A DNA stretch of 64,000 bases from Sinomicrobium pectinilyticum. GTDB lineage: Bacteria; Bacteroidota; Bacteroidia; Flavobacteriales; Flavobacteriaceae. The stretch is taken from NCBI RefSeq assembly GCF_003725735.1, contig NZ_RJTM01000013.1, forward strand, positions 62,001-126,000, given 5' to 3'. Every line of letters starts with the position of its first letter. The first letter of the stretch is position 1. The notes under the pieces were generated by a model. It was not told the DNA's origin. It made no database searches and saw only the letters and a list, made by a program, of their open reading frames with translations. The position numbers and the translations under genes are program-made. Positions 42,737-52,409 of the stretch are shown piece by piece.

Positions 42737-45120
42737 TTTTCTTCATCGTCTTCCGTAAGGACATCAATATTAGGTTCTTTTAAAACCTGCTTATTGGCAA
42801 TACTTTTTTCCAGCGACAGCAGTAAGGAAGGCAGTAATATAAGGTTGGACAGCATGGCGAACAGCAGGGTAGTGGAAACCAGCCCCCCAAGTGCTACCGT
42901 ACCGCCGAAACTGGAAGTGGTGAATACGGAAAAGCCGAAAAAGAGGACAATGGAAGTGTAGAACATACTTACCCCGGTCTCACGCAATGCCGCAAAGACC
43001 GATTTTCGTATTTTCCATCCATTGCTTACGAGCTCCTGCCGGTATTTGGCAAGGAAGTGGATGGTGTCATCTACCGATATCCCAAACGCAATACTGAACA
43101 CCAGTATCGTAGAAGGTTTGATGGGAATACCTAAGAATCCCATGACCCCGGCAGTAATGACCAGGGGGAAAAGGTTAGGTATCAGTGATATAATGATCAT
43201 TTTGAAAGAGCGGAACATGTAGGCCATGAATATGGCGATCAAAATTACGGCCAGGGCCAGCGAAATAACAAGGTTTTTCACCAGGTATTTGGTCCCTTTC
43301 ATAAATACCAGGGCCTTTCCGGTCATGCTGACTTCGTACCTGTCTTCCGGGAACACTTTGTGTATGGTTGTCCATAACTGGTTCTGGATACCTTCCATTT
43401 CGTCTGTTCCCATATCCTGCATAAAAGTGGTAATGCGGGCTACCTGTCCTGTTGAATCCACAAAACTGCGCAACAGGTTCGCGCTTTCCGAAGACTTTTT
43501 GGCGTAGGAAAGGATGAAGTGGTTTTCCTGGTTTGAAGGGAGTTGATAATATGCCGGATTGCCATTATAATATGCCTGTTTGGAATATTTGACCAGGTTG
43601 ACTACCGAAATGGGTTTGGAAAGCCCCGGAATATCCCTTATCAGTTCTTCGAGTTCATCCATCCTGCGGAGTGTGGATAGTTTCATAACCCCGTTCTTTC
43701 GCTTGGTATTCACCATGATCTCCAGTGGCATGATACCGTCGAATTCCTTTTCAAAGAAACGTATATCATTGAAAAAATCCGTGCTTTTGGGCATGTCTTC
43801 GATAATGCTCCCGGATATGCGTATCTGGTAAATACCGATAATGCTGGCCACAAGAAGGACCAGCGAACATATGCTTATCTCAATGCGCCTGTGCCTTACC
43901 GTCTTTTCCATCCAGTTTACAAAGCCGCCTATCCAGCGTTTGTTCAAGTGTTTCAGGTGCCTTTTTTTAGGTAAGGGCATGAAGCTGTAAATGATGGGGA
44001 TAATAAGCAGGGACAGGATAAAAATGGCCAGTATGTTTATGGAAGCCACAATACCGAATTCCTTGAGCAGTTTACTCTCCGTTACGATAAAGGAAGCAAA
44101 CCCCACGGCGGTAGTGGCGTTGGTCATTAAAGTGGCATTACCTATTTTAGAGATTACTCTTTGGAGGGATTTTGCCTGGTTACCGTGTTTTTTTACTTCC
44201 TGTTGATATTTGTTAATGAGAAAAATACAGTTGGGAATACCAATAACAATGATCAAAGGGGGGATGAGTGCGGTAAGTACGGTTATTTCGTAATGGAGCA
44301 GCCCCAGAATACCAAAGGCCCACATAACACCGATGATAACCACGATCATCGAGATCAGGGTGGCCCGGAACGAACGGAAAAAGAAAAAGAAAATAAGTGA
44401 GGTAACCCCAAGTGCAGCAAGGATAAATCCGCCTATTTCATCTATGATATTCTGGGAATTTAAAGTTCTTATATAAGGCATTCCGGAAACGTGTACTTTT
44501 AATCCGGTATTACTCTCGAACTTCTCGACAAGAGGAATGAAGTCGTTGAAAATAAAATCTTTTCGTACCGGCGTATTTACAATTTCCTTATCTATATAGA
44601 CGGCAGTACGGAGTGTTTCGGTGTCTTTGTTGAACAAAAGGCTCTCGTAGAAGGGCAATTCGTGAAACAAATGGTTTTTAAGGGTGTCTATGGCCTCTTC
44701 GGACTCAGGTTGATGGTCCAGGAAAGGTTTTAATTCGAATTTCTGTTCCTCAGTACTCTTGACCAGTTCTTTCAGGTTATCGGTAGAGACAACCAGGTCT
44801 ACCTCCGGGAAAGCATTCAGCTGTTTGCTCAGTTTGTTCCACAGATTAAAGTTATGCGGAGTAAACAACGCCGGGTCTTTTACGGCCAGAACAATGAGAT
44901 TGCCTTCTTCGCCAAATGTATCCAGGAATTTATTGTATTCTACATTTACCGGGTGATGGTCGGGCAACAGGTTGGCCTCGGTATAGGTAAAACGCATGTT
45001 TTTCCATTGCATAGCAAGAAAAACAGTAATGCCGGCAATTATAAGAAGTATAAAAATCCTATTCCGTAGAATTATTCGTGCGACCCTTTCCCAAAAGCCT
45101 TTGCGTATCCAAGCGACCAT
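42733..45120 (-). CDS. RND/MMPL superfamily transporter (patched-like)
   Basis: A 795-residue inner-membrane exporter with 12 predicted helices in two repeats, each with a large periplasmic loop. Typical segments are LIPPLIIVIGIPNCIFLINKYQQEVKKHG and the second-half SIAFGISVDDTIHFLAKYRQEL with the conserved membrane acidic residues. Members move lipids, hopanoids or lipid-linked substrates using proton flow; the substrate here is unknown. It is preceded by a -7-like box (TACCTTTG on the minus strand, 45139-45146). The DUF5686 gene upstream on the same strand ends 94 bp before it starts. Confidence 0.88.
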   Translation of the reverse strand: MVAWIRKGFWERVARIILRNRIFILLIIAGITVFLAMQWKNMRFTYTEANLLPDHHPVNVEYNKFLDTFGEEGNLIVLAVKDPALFTPHNFNLWNKLSKQLNAFPEVDLVVSTDNLKELVKSTEEQKFELKPFLDHQPESEEAIDTLKNHLFHELPFYESLLFNKDTETLRTAVYIDKEIVNTPVRKDFIFNDFIPLVEKFESNTGLKVHVSGMPYIRTLNSQNIIDEIGGFILAALGVTSLIFFFFFRSFRATLISMIVVIIGVMWAFGILGLLHYEITVLTALIPPLIIVIGIPNCIFLINKYQQEVKKHGNQAKSLQRVISKIGNATLMTNATTAVGFASFIVTESKLLKEFGIVASINILAIFILSLLIIPIIYSFMPLPKKRHLKHLNKRWIGGFVNWMEKTVRHRRIEISICSLVLLVASIIGIYQIRISGSIIEDMPKSTDFFNDIRFFEKEFDGIMPLEIMVNTKRKNGVMKLSTLRRMDELEELIRDIPGLSKPISVVNLVKYSKQAYYNGNPAYYQLPSNQENHFILSYAKKSSESANLLRSFVDSTGQVARITTFMQDMGTDEMEGIQNQLWTTIHKVFPEDRYEVSMTGKALVFMKGTKYLVKNLVISLALAVILIAIFMAYMFRSFKMIIISLIPNLFPLVITAGVMGFLGIPIKPSTILVFSIAFGISVDDTIHFLAKYRQELVSNGWKIRKSVFAALRETGVSMFYTSIVLFFGFSVFTTSSFGGTVALGGLVSTTLLFAMLSNLILLPSLLLSLEKSIANKQVLKEPNIDVLTEDDEEK

Positions 45121-45214
45121 CTCGTTTTTTTAACTCGGCAAAGGTAAGAAATTAGTGCAGAATAGTCTCTTAAGTTTTTGTTAGAAACCTGGTGGGACCG
45201 GCGGTGTTTATCCT

Positions 45215-47740
45215 TTAAAAACCTAAACTCATGTAATATGTGAATTTGAAAGATATGTTGTCATCAAAACGGGGCAGGTGATAGGCCCCGTAACGGTACA
45301 TGGCACTTAAGCCGAACCCTTTGAATATTTTATTTAACTCGAACCCGCTTTCGAGATATCCCTTGTTAAGAGATTTGAAATCCAGGCCTATGTGTTTTTC
45401 GGAATGGGTGATGCTTCCTACGGCAAAGCGGGATATAAGGGTGAAGTCGGGCCTTATTTTTCCGATCAGTTTGAACCTGGTGGTTTGGTGTTTTAACTGG
45501 GCCATAACATAACGGTCCGAAAAGAATTCATTAAAAAACATTGTCTCGAAACTATTCCTTCCGGCAACGGCGAACCGCTGTAGTATGGCATCGCCCTGGG
45601 GTTGGTTCGGCGAGGCGTTATAGAGGTGGGTAACCGGAATGTCTCCGTATGCGAGTCCTCCTTTGACCAGGAAGCTGGTGACGGTACGGTTGGGGTGTAC
45701 AATTTGGTGCATTCCCCGGAAATCGAGTTTCGTAAATTCAAAATCTCCTTCCATGACATTGCGAAAACTCCGGGTGGCCTGGAAAGTGAAATTGGGATAA
45801 CTGTTGCGCATGGTCGCCTTGCCATGCCGTGTTTGCATGTAACGGCTGAAAGGAGCCCATTGTAAAGCCAGTGTTGCTTCCGTAAGCTTGAAGTCGTAAT
45901 AAGATGCGCCATCGTGGATATAAAGGTAATTGTATGTGGGAACAATGTTGCTCTGGCTGAACTGAAGTTTGGCACCGATCTTGGCCGTAATGTCGTGTTC
46001 CAGATAAGCGCTGGTCTTACGGGTTTTGTGAAACATGGTAATATTGAAAAGACGGGGTTCGAACAGCGAAAAACTCCGCGCTTCATTGATAAACTCCGCA
46101 CTTCCGGTTTCTACAAGATCGTCCATATAAGAAGCTCCTATCCAGGTGTTGGTTATTTTGGCAAGTCTGGCAGCTGCACCGACACCGAATTTTATCCTTT
46201 GGTCTTTGGTACCATAGACACTATATGCCTGCAGGCGGTACCTGGATGAAAAATCAGTATTGGTTATGGCGCCTATTCCTAATCGGAAACCTTCATAATT
46301 GTTGTATTTCAACAGGTACCTCAGGTCCAGGTCCACATATTTCAACGGATAGTACCCGATCAGTAACTTTCTTGCCAGGTTGACTTTTCGTTCAATGTTA
46401 TTGGCATCTGCTATGCTGTCTGCCACACTATAGGTCTCTGCACCTCTTTCCGAAAGAGGAGATGTCCGGTAAGAATTCCAGAACTCTTCACTTTTATGGT
46501 GGGCATCATCTACGATTTCCATGGCGATACCCCTTCCTTTGATCTCTACAGGTGTGTTTAGGGAAATGTCAAAGTTTTCCTCCCTGCTTATAAAATGCAT
46601 GAGTTTGGACACATCCTGGCTTGTTGAAACGGAGGTAGGGTCTTCGGATTTGTCTTCCGGCCCTGTAATGGAGGCTCCCATGAGCGATATGGCATCTTTG
46701 TTATCGCCCCGGACAATTTTTATTTGTTTGGAAGAAGGGAACCACAGTTTTTCTTCCGGAAAATATGCAAAGGTCTGGGAAGCACTGATATCTATGACTG
46801 CTTTTAACTGGGCGACGGCTTTTTGAAGGGCATAAGACTCGGTATCGATATACAATACCCCTTCCATGCTGGCAGTTTTGGTTTTTCCCTTGGGATAGTA
46901 ATAGATCATATACGCAGGTCTCCCGTTGTTCTCGTTAGGTACGGTATCGAGTATCCTGTAGTGATATGTACTAAGGGCGCCGTTCCCGACAGGAGCGGGA
47001 TAGTCCGTGCCGAAAATGGTGTATTTGTTCCGGTAAAAAGAGAAAGACTGCATTTGCAAAGCCAGGAATTCATAGACAGGCTCTTCAAAACCGGCCATTT
47101 TAGCAGCCAGTACGGTTTCTCTTTTGCCCTTTTTACGGTTAAAAGTATATTCGGATACCTTTTCGGAAATATAAAGATGGGAATGCGATAGTTGTTTCTT
47201 CAGTTCATAGCCGGTAGAATCCAGTTTTTCGAATTTCTTTCTCCCGTTGCTTTTCTTGAAAACGGAATCTATGGTGCCGTTTATGGAATCGGGGTTTGCG
47301 GTAATGAGAAGTTTGTTATAAGCTTTGTACTTAAAGGTATGCAATGCCCTTTCCGGATCGTTTACCGTTCTTTTTCGCATGGTTTCCCTGATGATCTGTA
47401 TAGCGGGATTTTCTCCTCCGGTGACCACTACTTCACTGAGTTTTTCCGATTTTTCGGTAAGGGTTACGGTATAGAAGGATTTATTTTGCTCTATAGTTAC
47501 CGTCTTTTCGAGATACCCTATATAAGAAAAGACCAGGCTGCGTATTCCTTCTTTCCGGTTGTCTATTTCGAATTTCCCGTCTGCATTGGTTATGGTGCCT
47601 TCGCCGGTATTGGTAAGGATATTGGCAAAGGGCAGGGGAGCCCCGGTATGCTGGTCACGGGCCACACCGGAAATGATCTCCTGGGACAGACAGAAAGCCG
47701 GAATAGCAAAAATAAAAAAGAGGAGTAGCTGCTTTTTCAT
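45215..47740 (-). CDS. DUF5686 / carboxypeptidase-regulatory-like outer-membrane protein
   Basis: An 841-residue protein with a Sec signal (MKKQLLLFFIFAIPAFCLSQ), a carboxypeptidase-regulatory-like beta-sandwich (about residues 23-110) and a long beta-strand-rich part with the DUF5686 pattern, ending in a barrel-type aromatic C-terminus (KFTYYMSLGF). It lacks a TonB-receptor plug. Such proteins are common in Bacteroidota outer membranes; their role is not established. It is on the same strand as the exporter gene but probably has its own promoter, since the frr terminator lies only downstream of it. Confidence 0.85.
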   Translation of the reverse strand: MKKQLLLFFIFAIPAFCLSQEIISGVARDQHTGAPLPFANILTNTGEGTITNADGKFEIDNRKEGIRSLVFSYIGYLEKTVTIEQNKSFYTVTLTEKSEKLSEVVVTGGENPAIQIIRETMRKRTVNDPERALHTFKYKAYNKLLITANPDSINGTIDSVFKKSNGRKKFEKLDSTGYELKKQLSHSHLYISEKVSEYTFNRKKGKRETVLAAKMAGFEEPVYEFLALQMQSFSFYRNKYTIFGTDYPAPVGNGALSTYHYRILDTVPNENNGRPAYMIYYYPKGKTKTASMEGVLYIDTESYALQKAVAQLKAVIDISASQTFAYFPEEKLWFPSSKQIKIVRGDNKDAISLMGASITGPEDKSEDPTSVSTSQDVSKLMHFISREENFDISLNTPVEIKGRGIAMEIVDDAHHKSEEFWNSYRTSPLSERGAETYSVADSIADANNIERKVNLARKLLIGYYPLKYVDLDLRYLLKYNNYEGFRLGIGAITNTDFSSRYRLQAYSVYGTKDQRIKFGVGAAARLAKITNTWIGASYMDDLVETGSAEFINEARSFSLFEPRLFNITMFHKTRKTSAYLEHDITAKIGAKLQFSQSNIVPTYNYLYIHDGASYYDFKLTEATLALQWAPFSRYMQTRHGKATMRNSYPNFTFQATRSFRNVMEGDFEFTKLDFRGMHQIVHPNRTVTSFLVKGGLAYGDIPVTHLYNASPNQPQGDAILQRFAVAGRNSFETMFFNEFFSDRYVMAQLKHQTTRFKLIGKIRPDFTLISRFAVGSITHSEKHIGLDFKSLNKGYLESGFELNKIFKGFGLSAMYRYGAYHLPRFDDNISFKFTYYMSLGF

Positions 47741-47792
47741 TAAACATGGGTCTTTATATTATCTCATAACGGATTAAAAACAGTAATGTTAC

Positions 47793-47818
47793 AAAAAAAT
47801 GCCCGTGATATGCGGGCA
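47793..47818 (-). terminator. Intrinsic terminator of the pyrH-frr operon
   Basis: Stem TGCCCG/CGGGCA (47800-47805 with 47813-47818), followed on the minus strand by seven T, directly after frr. Confidence 0.85.
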
Positions 47819-47845
47819 CTCAAAAAAAATTATATGAAGTTTAAC

Positions 47846-48403
47846 TTATACCGTCATGATTTCTTTTTCCTTTACGGTAAGGAGATCATCTACCTTCTTG
47901 ATGTAACTGTCGGTTAGTTCCTGTATATCCACTTCGGCATTCTTCTTGAGGTCTTCGGAAGCATCTTCCAGTTTTTTGACATCTTTATTGGCATCCTGCC
48001 TTGCAGCCCTGATACTCACTTTGGCATCTTCGGCTTCGCCTTTGGCCTGTTTTACAAGGTCGCGTCTTCTCTCTTCGGTCAGTGGAGGAACATTGATGAT
48101 AACGGTTTCGCCGTTATTCATCGGGTTAAACCCTAAATTAGCTACAATGATAGCTTTTTCGATAGCCTGGAGCATACTCTTTTCCCAGGGTTGGATAGAA
48201 ATTGTCCTGGCATCGGGAGTGCTGACATTGGCTACCTGGTTCAGCGGGGTTTGTGATCCGTAATAATCTACAAATACACTTCCTACCATAGCAGGGCTTG
48301 CCTTTCCTGCACGGATATTAACAAACTCTTTTTCGAGGTGCGTTATGGCACTGTCCATGGCTTCTTTGGCGCTGTCTAGTATAAAATCGATCTCTTCATT
48401 CAT
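47846..48403 (-). CDS. frr: Ribosome recycling factor
   Basis: A 185-residue protein of the family's normal length. The three-helix-bundle sequence is well conserved (AITHLEKEFVNIRAGKASPAMV; INVPPLTEERRRDLVKQAKGEAEDAKVSIRAARQDAN). With EF-G it splits the post-termination ribosome. It follows pyrH by 39 bp and ends at a terminator, completing the usual bacterial tsf-pyrH-frr order, although tsf is separated by its own terminator here. Confidence 0.97.
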   Translation of the reverse strand: MNEEIDFILDSAKEAMDSAITHLEKEFVNIRAGKASPAMVGSVFVDYYGSQTPLNQVANVSTPDARTISIQPWEKSMLQAIEKAIIVANLGFNPMNNGETVIINVPPLTEERRRDLVKQAKGEAEDAKVSIRAARQDANKDVKKLEDASEDLKKNAEVDIQELTDSYIKKVDDLLTVKEKEIMTV

Positions 48404-48442
48404 GATTGTTGATTTTACTTGGTTGTGATGCTTTCGGATAAG

Positions 48443-49150
48443 TTAGAGATTCACCTTTGTCCCCACATTTTCACCGGAAACTACCTTGTAAAGGTTTCCT
48501 TTTTTATTCATGTCAAAGACAATAATAGGCAATTCGTTTTCCTGGCTGAGGGTAAAGGCTGTGGTGTCCATTACTTTCAGTCCTTTTTTCAGTACATCGT
48601 CAAAAGTGATGAAATCGAACTTGGTTGCACTTTTGTCTTTTTCCGGATCCGAGGTGTAGATGCCGTCTACCCTGGTGCCTTTGAGTATTACATTGGCTTC
48701 TATTTCAATAGCACGCAGTACCGCTGCGGAGTCTGTGGTAAAATAAGGGTTCCCGGTACCGCCCCCGAAAATCACGACCCTTCCTTTTTCGAGATGGCGG
48801 ATGGCTCTTCTGCGGATAAAAGGTTCTGCAACCTCGTTGATTTTAATGGCAGATTGAAGCCTGGTCTGTACTCCCGTATTTTCCAGTGCGCTCTGTAATG
48901 CAAGCCCGTTGATAACTGTAGCCAGCATGCCCATGTGGTCGCCCTGTACGCGGTCCATACCGTTGCTGGCTCCTGCCACTCCCCGGAAAATATTACCTCC
49001 TCCTATTACAATGGCCACTTCTACGCCTTTATCTACTATTTCTTTAATGTCTGTTGCGTATTCCGCAAGGCGTTTGGGATCTATTCCGTATTGTCGTTCT
49101 CCCATTAAGGCCTCGCCACTTAGTTTGAGGAGGATTCTCTTGTATTGCAT
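48443..49150 (-). CDS. pyrH: UMP kinase
   Basis: A 235-residue amino-acid-kinase-fold enzyme that phosphorylates UMP to UDP. Conserved segments are [40 protein letters not shown] and [19 protein letters not shown] -7 box (TATATTTG on the minus strand, 49174-49181) lies 23 bp upstream, so pyrH and frr probably form one transcript starting here. It is complete. Confidence 0.97.
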   Translation of the reverse strand: MQYKRILLKLSGEALMGERQYGIDPKRLAEYATDIKEIVDKGVEVAIVIGGGNIFRGVAGASNGMDRVQGDHMGMLATVINGLALQSALENTGVQTRLQSAIKINEVAEPFIRRRAIRHLEKGRVVIFGGGTGNPYFTTDSAAVLRAIEIEANVILKGTRVDGIYTSDPEKDKSATKFDFITFDDVLKKGLKVMDTTAFTLSQENELPIIVFDMNKKGNLYKVVSGENVGTKVNL

Positions 49151-49244
49151 AGTTTTTTGGATGAGTTGTGTGGCAAATATAAGGATAATCTCAAATTAAG
49201 AAAGTGGAAAATTAAAAGGGTAAAAGAAGGGCTTGTAGCAGGGG

Positions 49245-49283
49245 CATAAAAAAACCGTATACTGTTATCAGCATACGGTTTTT
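49245..49283 (-). terminator. Intrinsic terminator after tsf
   Basis: Stem AAAACCGTAT/ATACGGTTTT (49251-49260 with 49273-49282), followed on the minus strand by a T-run. It separates the rpsB-tsf transcript from pyrH. Confidence 0.85.
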
Positions 49284-49307
49284 AAATGTGTTATAGGAGT
49301 TGATTGT

Positions 49308-50132
49308 TTATCCCAAAGCAACCCTTTTGAATCCTTTTACGGTAAGGTCGCCGTTTACGGATTTTACGTAGGCGGCAACACTAACCTTGCTGTCTTTTAT
49401 ATAATCCTGATTTATCAGGGTATTATCTTTAAAGAAACGTTTGAGTTTTCCTTTGGCAATATTTTCAAGCATGGCTTCCGGTTTCCCTTCTGCACGAAGT
49501 TGATCTTTTGCAATTTCGATCTCCTTGTCAATTACGGATTGATCAACACCTGTTTCGTCAAGAGCAATAGGGTTCATTGCCGCGGCCTGCATTGCTACGT
49601 TTTTAGCAGCTTCTTCAGCGCCGTCCACGTTAGCAGATAAACCTACCAGGGTAGCTATTTTGTTCCCGGCATGGATGTAAGAACCTACAAAAGGAGCCTG
49701 GATAGACTCGAAACCGCCGATCTCTATTTTCTCTCCGATCACACCGGTCTGTTCCGTAAGTTTCTCTTCTACGGTGATACCATTGTAATCCGCTTTAAGC
49801 AGCTCTTCTTTAGTAGCGTGGTTCAGTGCCATTTCGGCCAGGTCTGTAGCCAGTTTTATAAAAGATTCGTTTTTGGCAACAAAGTCAGTTTCGCAATTCA
49901 GGGAAACGATTACACCCTGAGTGGCGTCATCATTTACTTTAGCGATAACAGCGCCTTCGGTAGACTCCCTGTCTGCGCGGTTAGCGGCTACTTTTTGTCC
50001 TTTTTTGCGAAGTATTTCTATCGCTTTGTCAAAATCGCCTTCGGCTTCTACCAATGCCTTTTTACAGTCCATCATACCGGCGCCGGTAGCTTGTCTCAAT
50101 TTATTAACTTCTGCGGCTGTGATGTTTGCCAT
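49308..50132 (-). CDS. tsf: Elongation factor Ts
   Basis: A 274-residue nucleotide exchange factor for EF-Tu. The N-terminal UBA-like part (EVNKLRQATGAGMMDCKKALVEAEGDFDKAIEILRKKG) and the core motif ETDFVAKNESF are clear. It follows rpsB by 106 bp, probably in the same transcript, and ends at a strong terminator. Confidence 0.97.
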   Translation of the reverse strand: MANITAAEVNKLRQATGAGMMDCKKALVEAEGDFDKAIEILRKKGQKVAANRADRESTEGAVIAKVNDDATQGVIVSLNCETDFVAKNESFIKLATDLAEMALNHATKEELLKADYNGITVEEKLTEQTGVIGEKIEIGGFESIQAPFVGSYIHAGNKIATLVGLSANVDGAEEAAKNVAMQAAAMNPIALDETGVDQSVIDKEIEIAKDQLRAEGKPEAMLENIAKGKLKRFFKDNTLINQDYIKDSKVSVAAYVKSVNGDLTVKGFKRVALG

Positions 50133-50238
50133 TTTTTCTCTTTTTATTTGAGTAATATTAAAGGGCCGGCCAGATAAGGCCTTTACAAAAGTATTGTTTT
50201 GACATTATGCGGCCGGCACCTCAATATTAATTTTAGGT

Positions 50239-51051
50239 TTAATTTTCGTTGTTGCTTTCTGTCGCTTCTGCTTTTGCTTCTGCTTCTTCCGATGCCTGGG
50301 TCTCTTCATTTTTTGAAGAGTCCTTGTCGGTTTTGGCGGCTTCTTTCTCAGCTCTTTCCGCTTTTCTTTCGGAAAGGCCTTCGGCAACAGCAGCTGTTAC
50401 ATGCGCAAGAACTTTTTCTATGGATTTGGAAGCATCGTCATTGGACGGGATCACGTAGTCCACATCACGGGGATCGGAGTTGGTGTCTACCATTGCGAAT
50501 ATTGGAATGTTTAATTTCTGCGCTTCTTTCACAGCAATGTGCTCACGCATGGTGTCCACGATAAACAGTGCTCCGGGAAGACGTGTCATGTCTGCAATAG
50601 AACCAAGTTGTTTCTCTAACTTAGCCCTTAAACGATCTACCTGTAAACGTTCTTTTTTGGAGAGGGTGTTGAACGTACCATCTTTTTTCATCTTGTCGAT
50701 GGACGTCATTTTCTTAACGGCTTTACGGATGGTCACGAAGTTTGTGAGCATTCCGCCGGGCCATCTTTCTGTAATATAGGGCATATTAACGGCACCTGCT
50801 TTTTCAGCAACGATGTCTTTTGCCTGTTTTTTAGTGGCTACGAAAAGTATCTTTCGGCCTGAAGCTGCGATTTTCTTAAGGGCTTCTCCGGCCTCATCGA
50901 TTTTTGCAGCGGTCTTGTACAGATTAATAACATGGATTCCGTTACGCTCCATATAGATGTAAGGAGCCATGTTGGGATTCCATTTCCTGGTGAGGTGTCC
51001 GAAGTGTACACCTGCTTCTAATAAATCTTTTACGTCTATTTTGCTTGCCAT
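50239..51051 (-). CDS. rpsB: 30S ribosomal protein S2
   Basis: A 270-residue S2 protein. The core is standard (LLEAGVHFGHLTRKWNPNMAPYIYMERNGIHVINLYKT; RWPGGMLTNFVTIRKAVKKM). The C-terminus carries an extension of about 40 residues rich in Glu, Lys and Ala, longer than in E. coli S2 (241 residues). It is co-directional with rpsI and rplM (190-bp gap) and with tsf. Confidence 0.97.
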   Translation of the reverse strand: MASKIDVKDLLEAGVHFGHLTRKWNPNMAPYIYMERNGIHVINLYKTAAKIDEAGEALKKIAASGRKILFVATKKQAKDIVAEKAGAVNMPYITERWPGGMLTNFVTIRKAVKKMTSIDKMKKDGTFNTLSKKERLQVDRLRAKLEKQLGSIADMTRLPGALFIVDTMREHIAVKEAQKLNIPIFAMVDTNSDPRDVDYVIPSNDDASKSIEKVLAHVTAAVAEGLSERKAERAEKEAAKTDKDSSKNEETQASEEAEAKAEATESNNEN

Positions 51052-51241
51052 TTTTGTAATAGTTTACGTTCCGTTGAGTTAGCAATGCTGAAGTGGCTCG
51101 GTGTGAGGCCTCCGTCATTTGGATGCTAAACTAATTTCCCGTTTTGTTCGTCCGGGACAACGACAACATGGTTATTTTTATACCTGTACCGGTAAAAGAA
51201 CCGGAGTCGGTAGCATTTCGGATAAAAATATCCTGAAAAAA

Positions 51242-51628
51242 TTAACGTTTGGAGAACTGGAATTTCTTACGGGCTTTCTTCTGTCCGTATTTCTTACGTT
51301 CTACCATTCGCGGATCCCTGGTAAGCAGACCTTCCGGTTTCAGGGTGCTCCTGTTTTCCACATCTACTTCACAAAGTGCTCTGGATATGGCGAGGCGTAT
51401 GGCTTCTGCCTGTCCGGTGCTGCCACCTCCGTAAACATTTACCTTGATGTCAAAGTTTTCTGCATTTTCGGTAAGGTTCAGAGGCTGTTTTACTTTGTAC
51501 TGTAAAGTAGCAGTAGGGAAATAAGTGTTCAGTTCTTTCTTGTTGACTGTAATGTTTCCGCTTCCCTGAGAAACATATACACGTGCAACTGCAGTTTTTC
51601 TTCTGCCGATTTTGTGAATAACTTCCAT
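51242..51628 (-). CDS. rpsI: 30S ribosomal protein S9
   Basis: A 128-residue S9 with IGRRKTAVARVYVSQGSGNITVN at the start and the basic C-terminal tail KKYGQKKARKKFQFSKR that reaches the decoding site. Its ATG overlaps the rplM stop codon (TAATG), so the two genes are translationally coupled. Confidence 0.98.
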   Translation of the reverse strand: MEVIHKIGRRKTAVARVYVSQGSGNITVNKKELNTYFPTATLQYKVKQPLNLTENAENFDIKVNVYGGGSTGQAEAIRLAISRALCEVDVENRSTLKPEGLLTRDPRMVERKKYGQKKARKKFQFSKR

Positions 51629-52083
51629 TACTTCAGCTCGTTTAAATTAATTGCAGTAGGTTTTTGTGCTTCCTGTTTGTGTTCGGCACCTACATATACT
51701 TTCAGGTTGCGGAATAAAGCTGCTCCCAGCCTGTTCTTAGGCAGCATCCCTTTAACGGATTTCTCGATAATCCTTGCCGGATCTTTAGCAAAAAGTTCTT
51801 TTGCGTTCAGAGACCGCTGACCACCCGGATAGCCCGTGTGACGGATATACTCCTTTGCTTCCCACTTGTTACCTGTAAGATTGATTTTTTCTGCGTTGAT
51901 AATAACCACATTATCTCCACAGTCCACATGCGGGGTGTAACTAGGCTTGTACTTACCTCTGAGGATTTTTGCTACCTTAGAGGCAAGACGTCCTAACGTC
52001 TGTCCTTCGGCATCAACCAGCACCCACTTCTTGTCAGCAGTCGCTTTGTTGGCCGAGATGGTTTTGTAGCTTAACGTGTTCAC
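51628..52083 (-). CDS. rplM: 50S ribosomal protein L13
   Basis: A 151-residue L13 ([48 protein letters not shown]). It is the first gene of the rplM-rpsI unit and has a full consensus promoter 46-76 bp upstream, giving a leader of about 40 nt. Confidence 0.98.
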   Translation of the reverse strand: MNTLSYKTISANKATADKKWVLVDAEGQTLGRLASKVAKILRGKYKPSYTPHVDCGDNVVIINAEKINLTGNKWEAKEYIRHTGYPGGQRSLNAKELFAKDPARIIEKSVKGMLPKNRLGAALFRNLKVYVGAEHKQEAQKPTAINLNELK

Positions 52084-52128
52084 ACTAATTTTTTTAAATT
52101 AAACATTCCATTCCCAATAAACGGGGTG

Positions 52129-52159
52129 CAAATGTACAACTATAAATTGTAATTACAAA
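52129..52159 (-). promoter_or_regulatory. rplM: Consensus promoter of rplM-rpsI
   Basis: On the minus strand, TTTG (52156-52159), 19 bp, then TACATTTG (52129-52136) matches the Bacteroidota -33/-7 pattern fully. The rest of the 326-bp region between rplM and the macroglobulin gene shows no gene and no clear plus-strand promoter. Confidence 0.75.
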
Positions 52160-52409
52160 TACAGGCTTGGTATTATTTTGAAGCAGATAACCGTTTGGTT
52201 TTCATTAGGGTATTAACCGCACGGGCGAAGCAGATAGTACGGAGGAAGTCTGAAGTGGTATTGTAGGTTTTTTATGGTATATTATTTGTTATTTGTCACT
52301 GTAGTACTGAATAAAGATGTATTTTTAAAAGGAGGAAATAAACATCAGTATCCCGCCCCGGAGAATGTGGCAGCTTCCGGCAGGTGTGCGGGACAAACAA
52401 TTAGTGTAT

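Noticed and set aside
50199-50564. Long open frames antisense to rpsB
   Set aside because: They are shadows of the Glu/Lys/Ala-rich C-terminal part of ribosomal protein S2, with repetitive Leu/Ser content and no domain.
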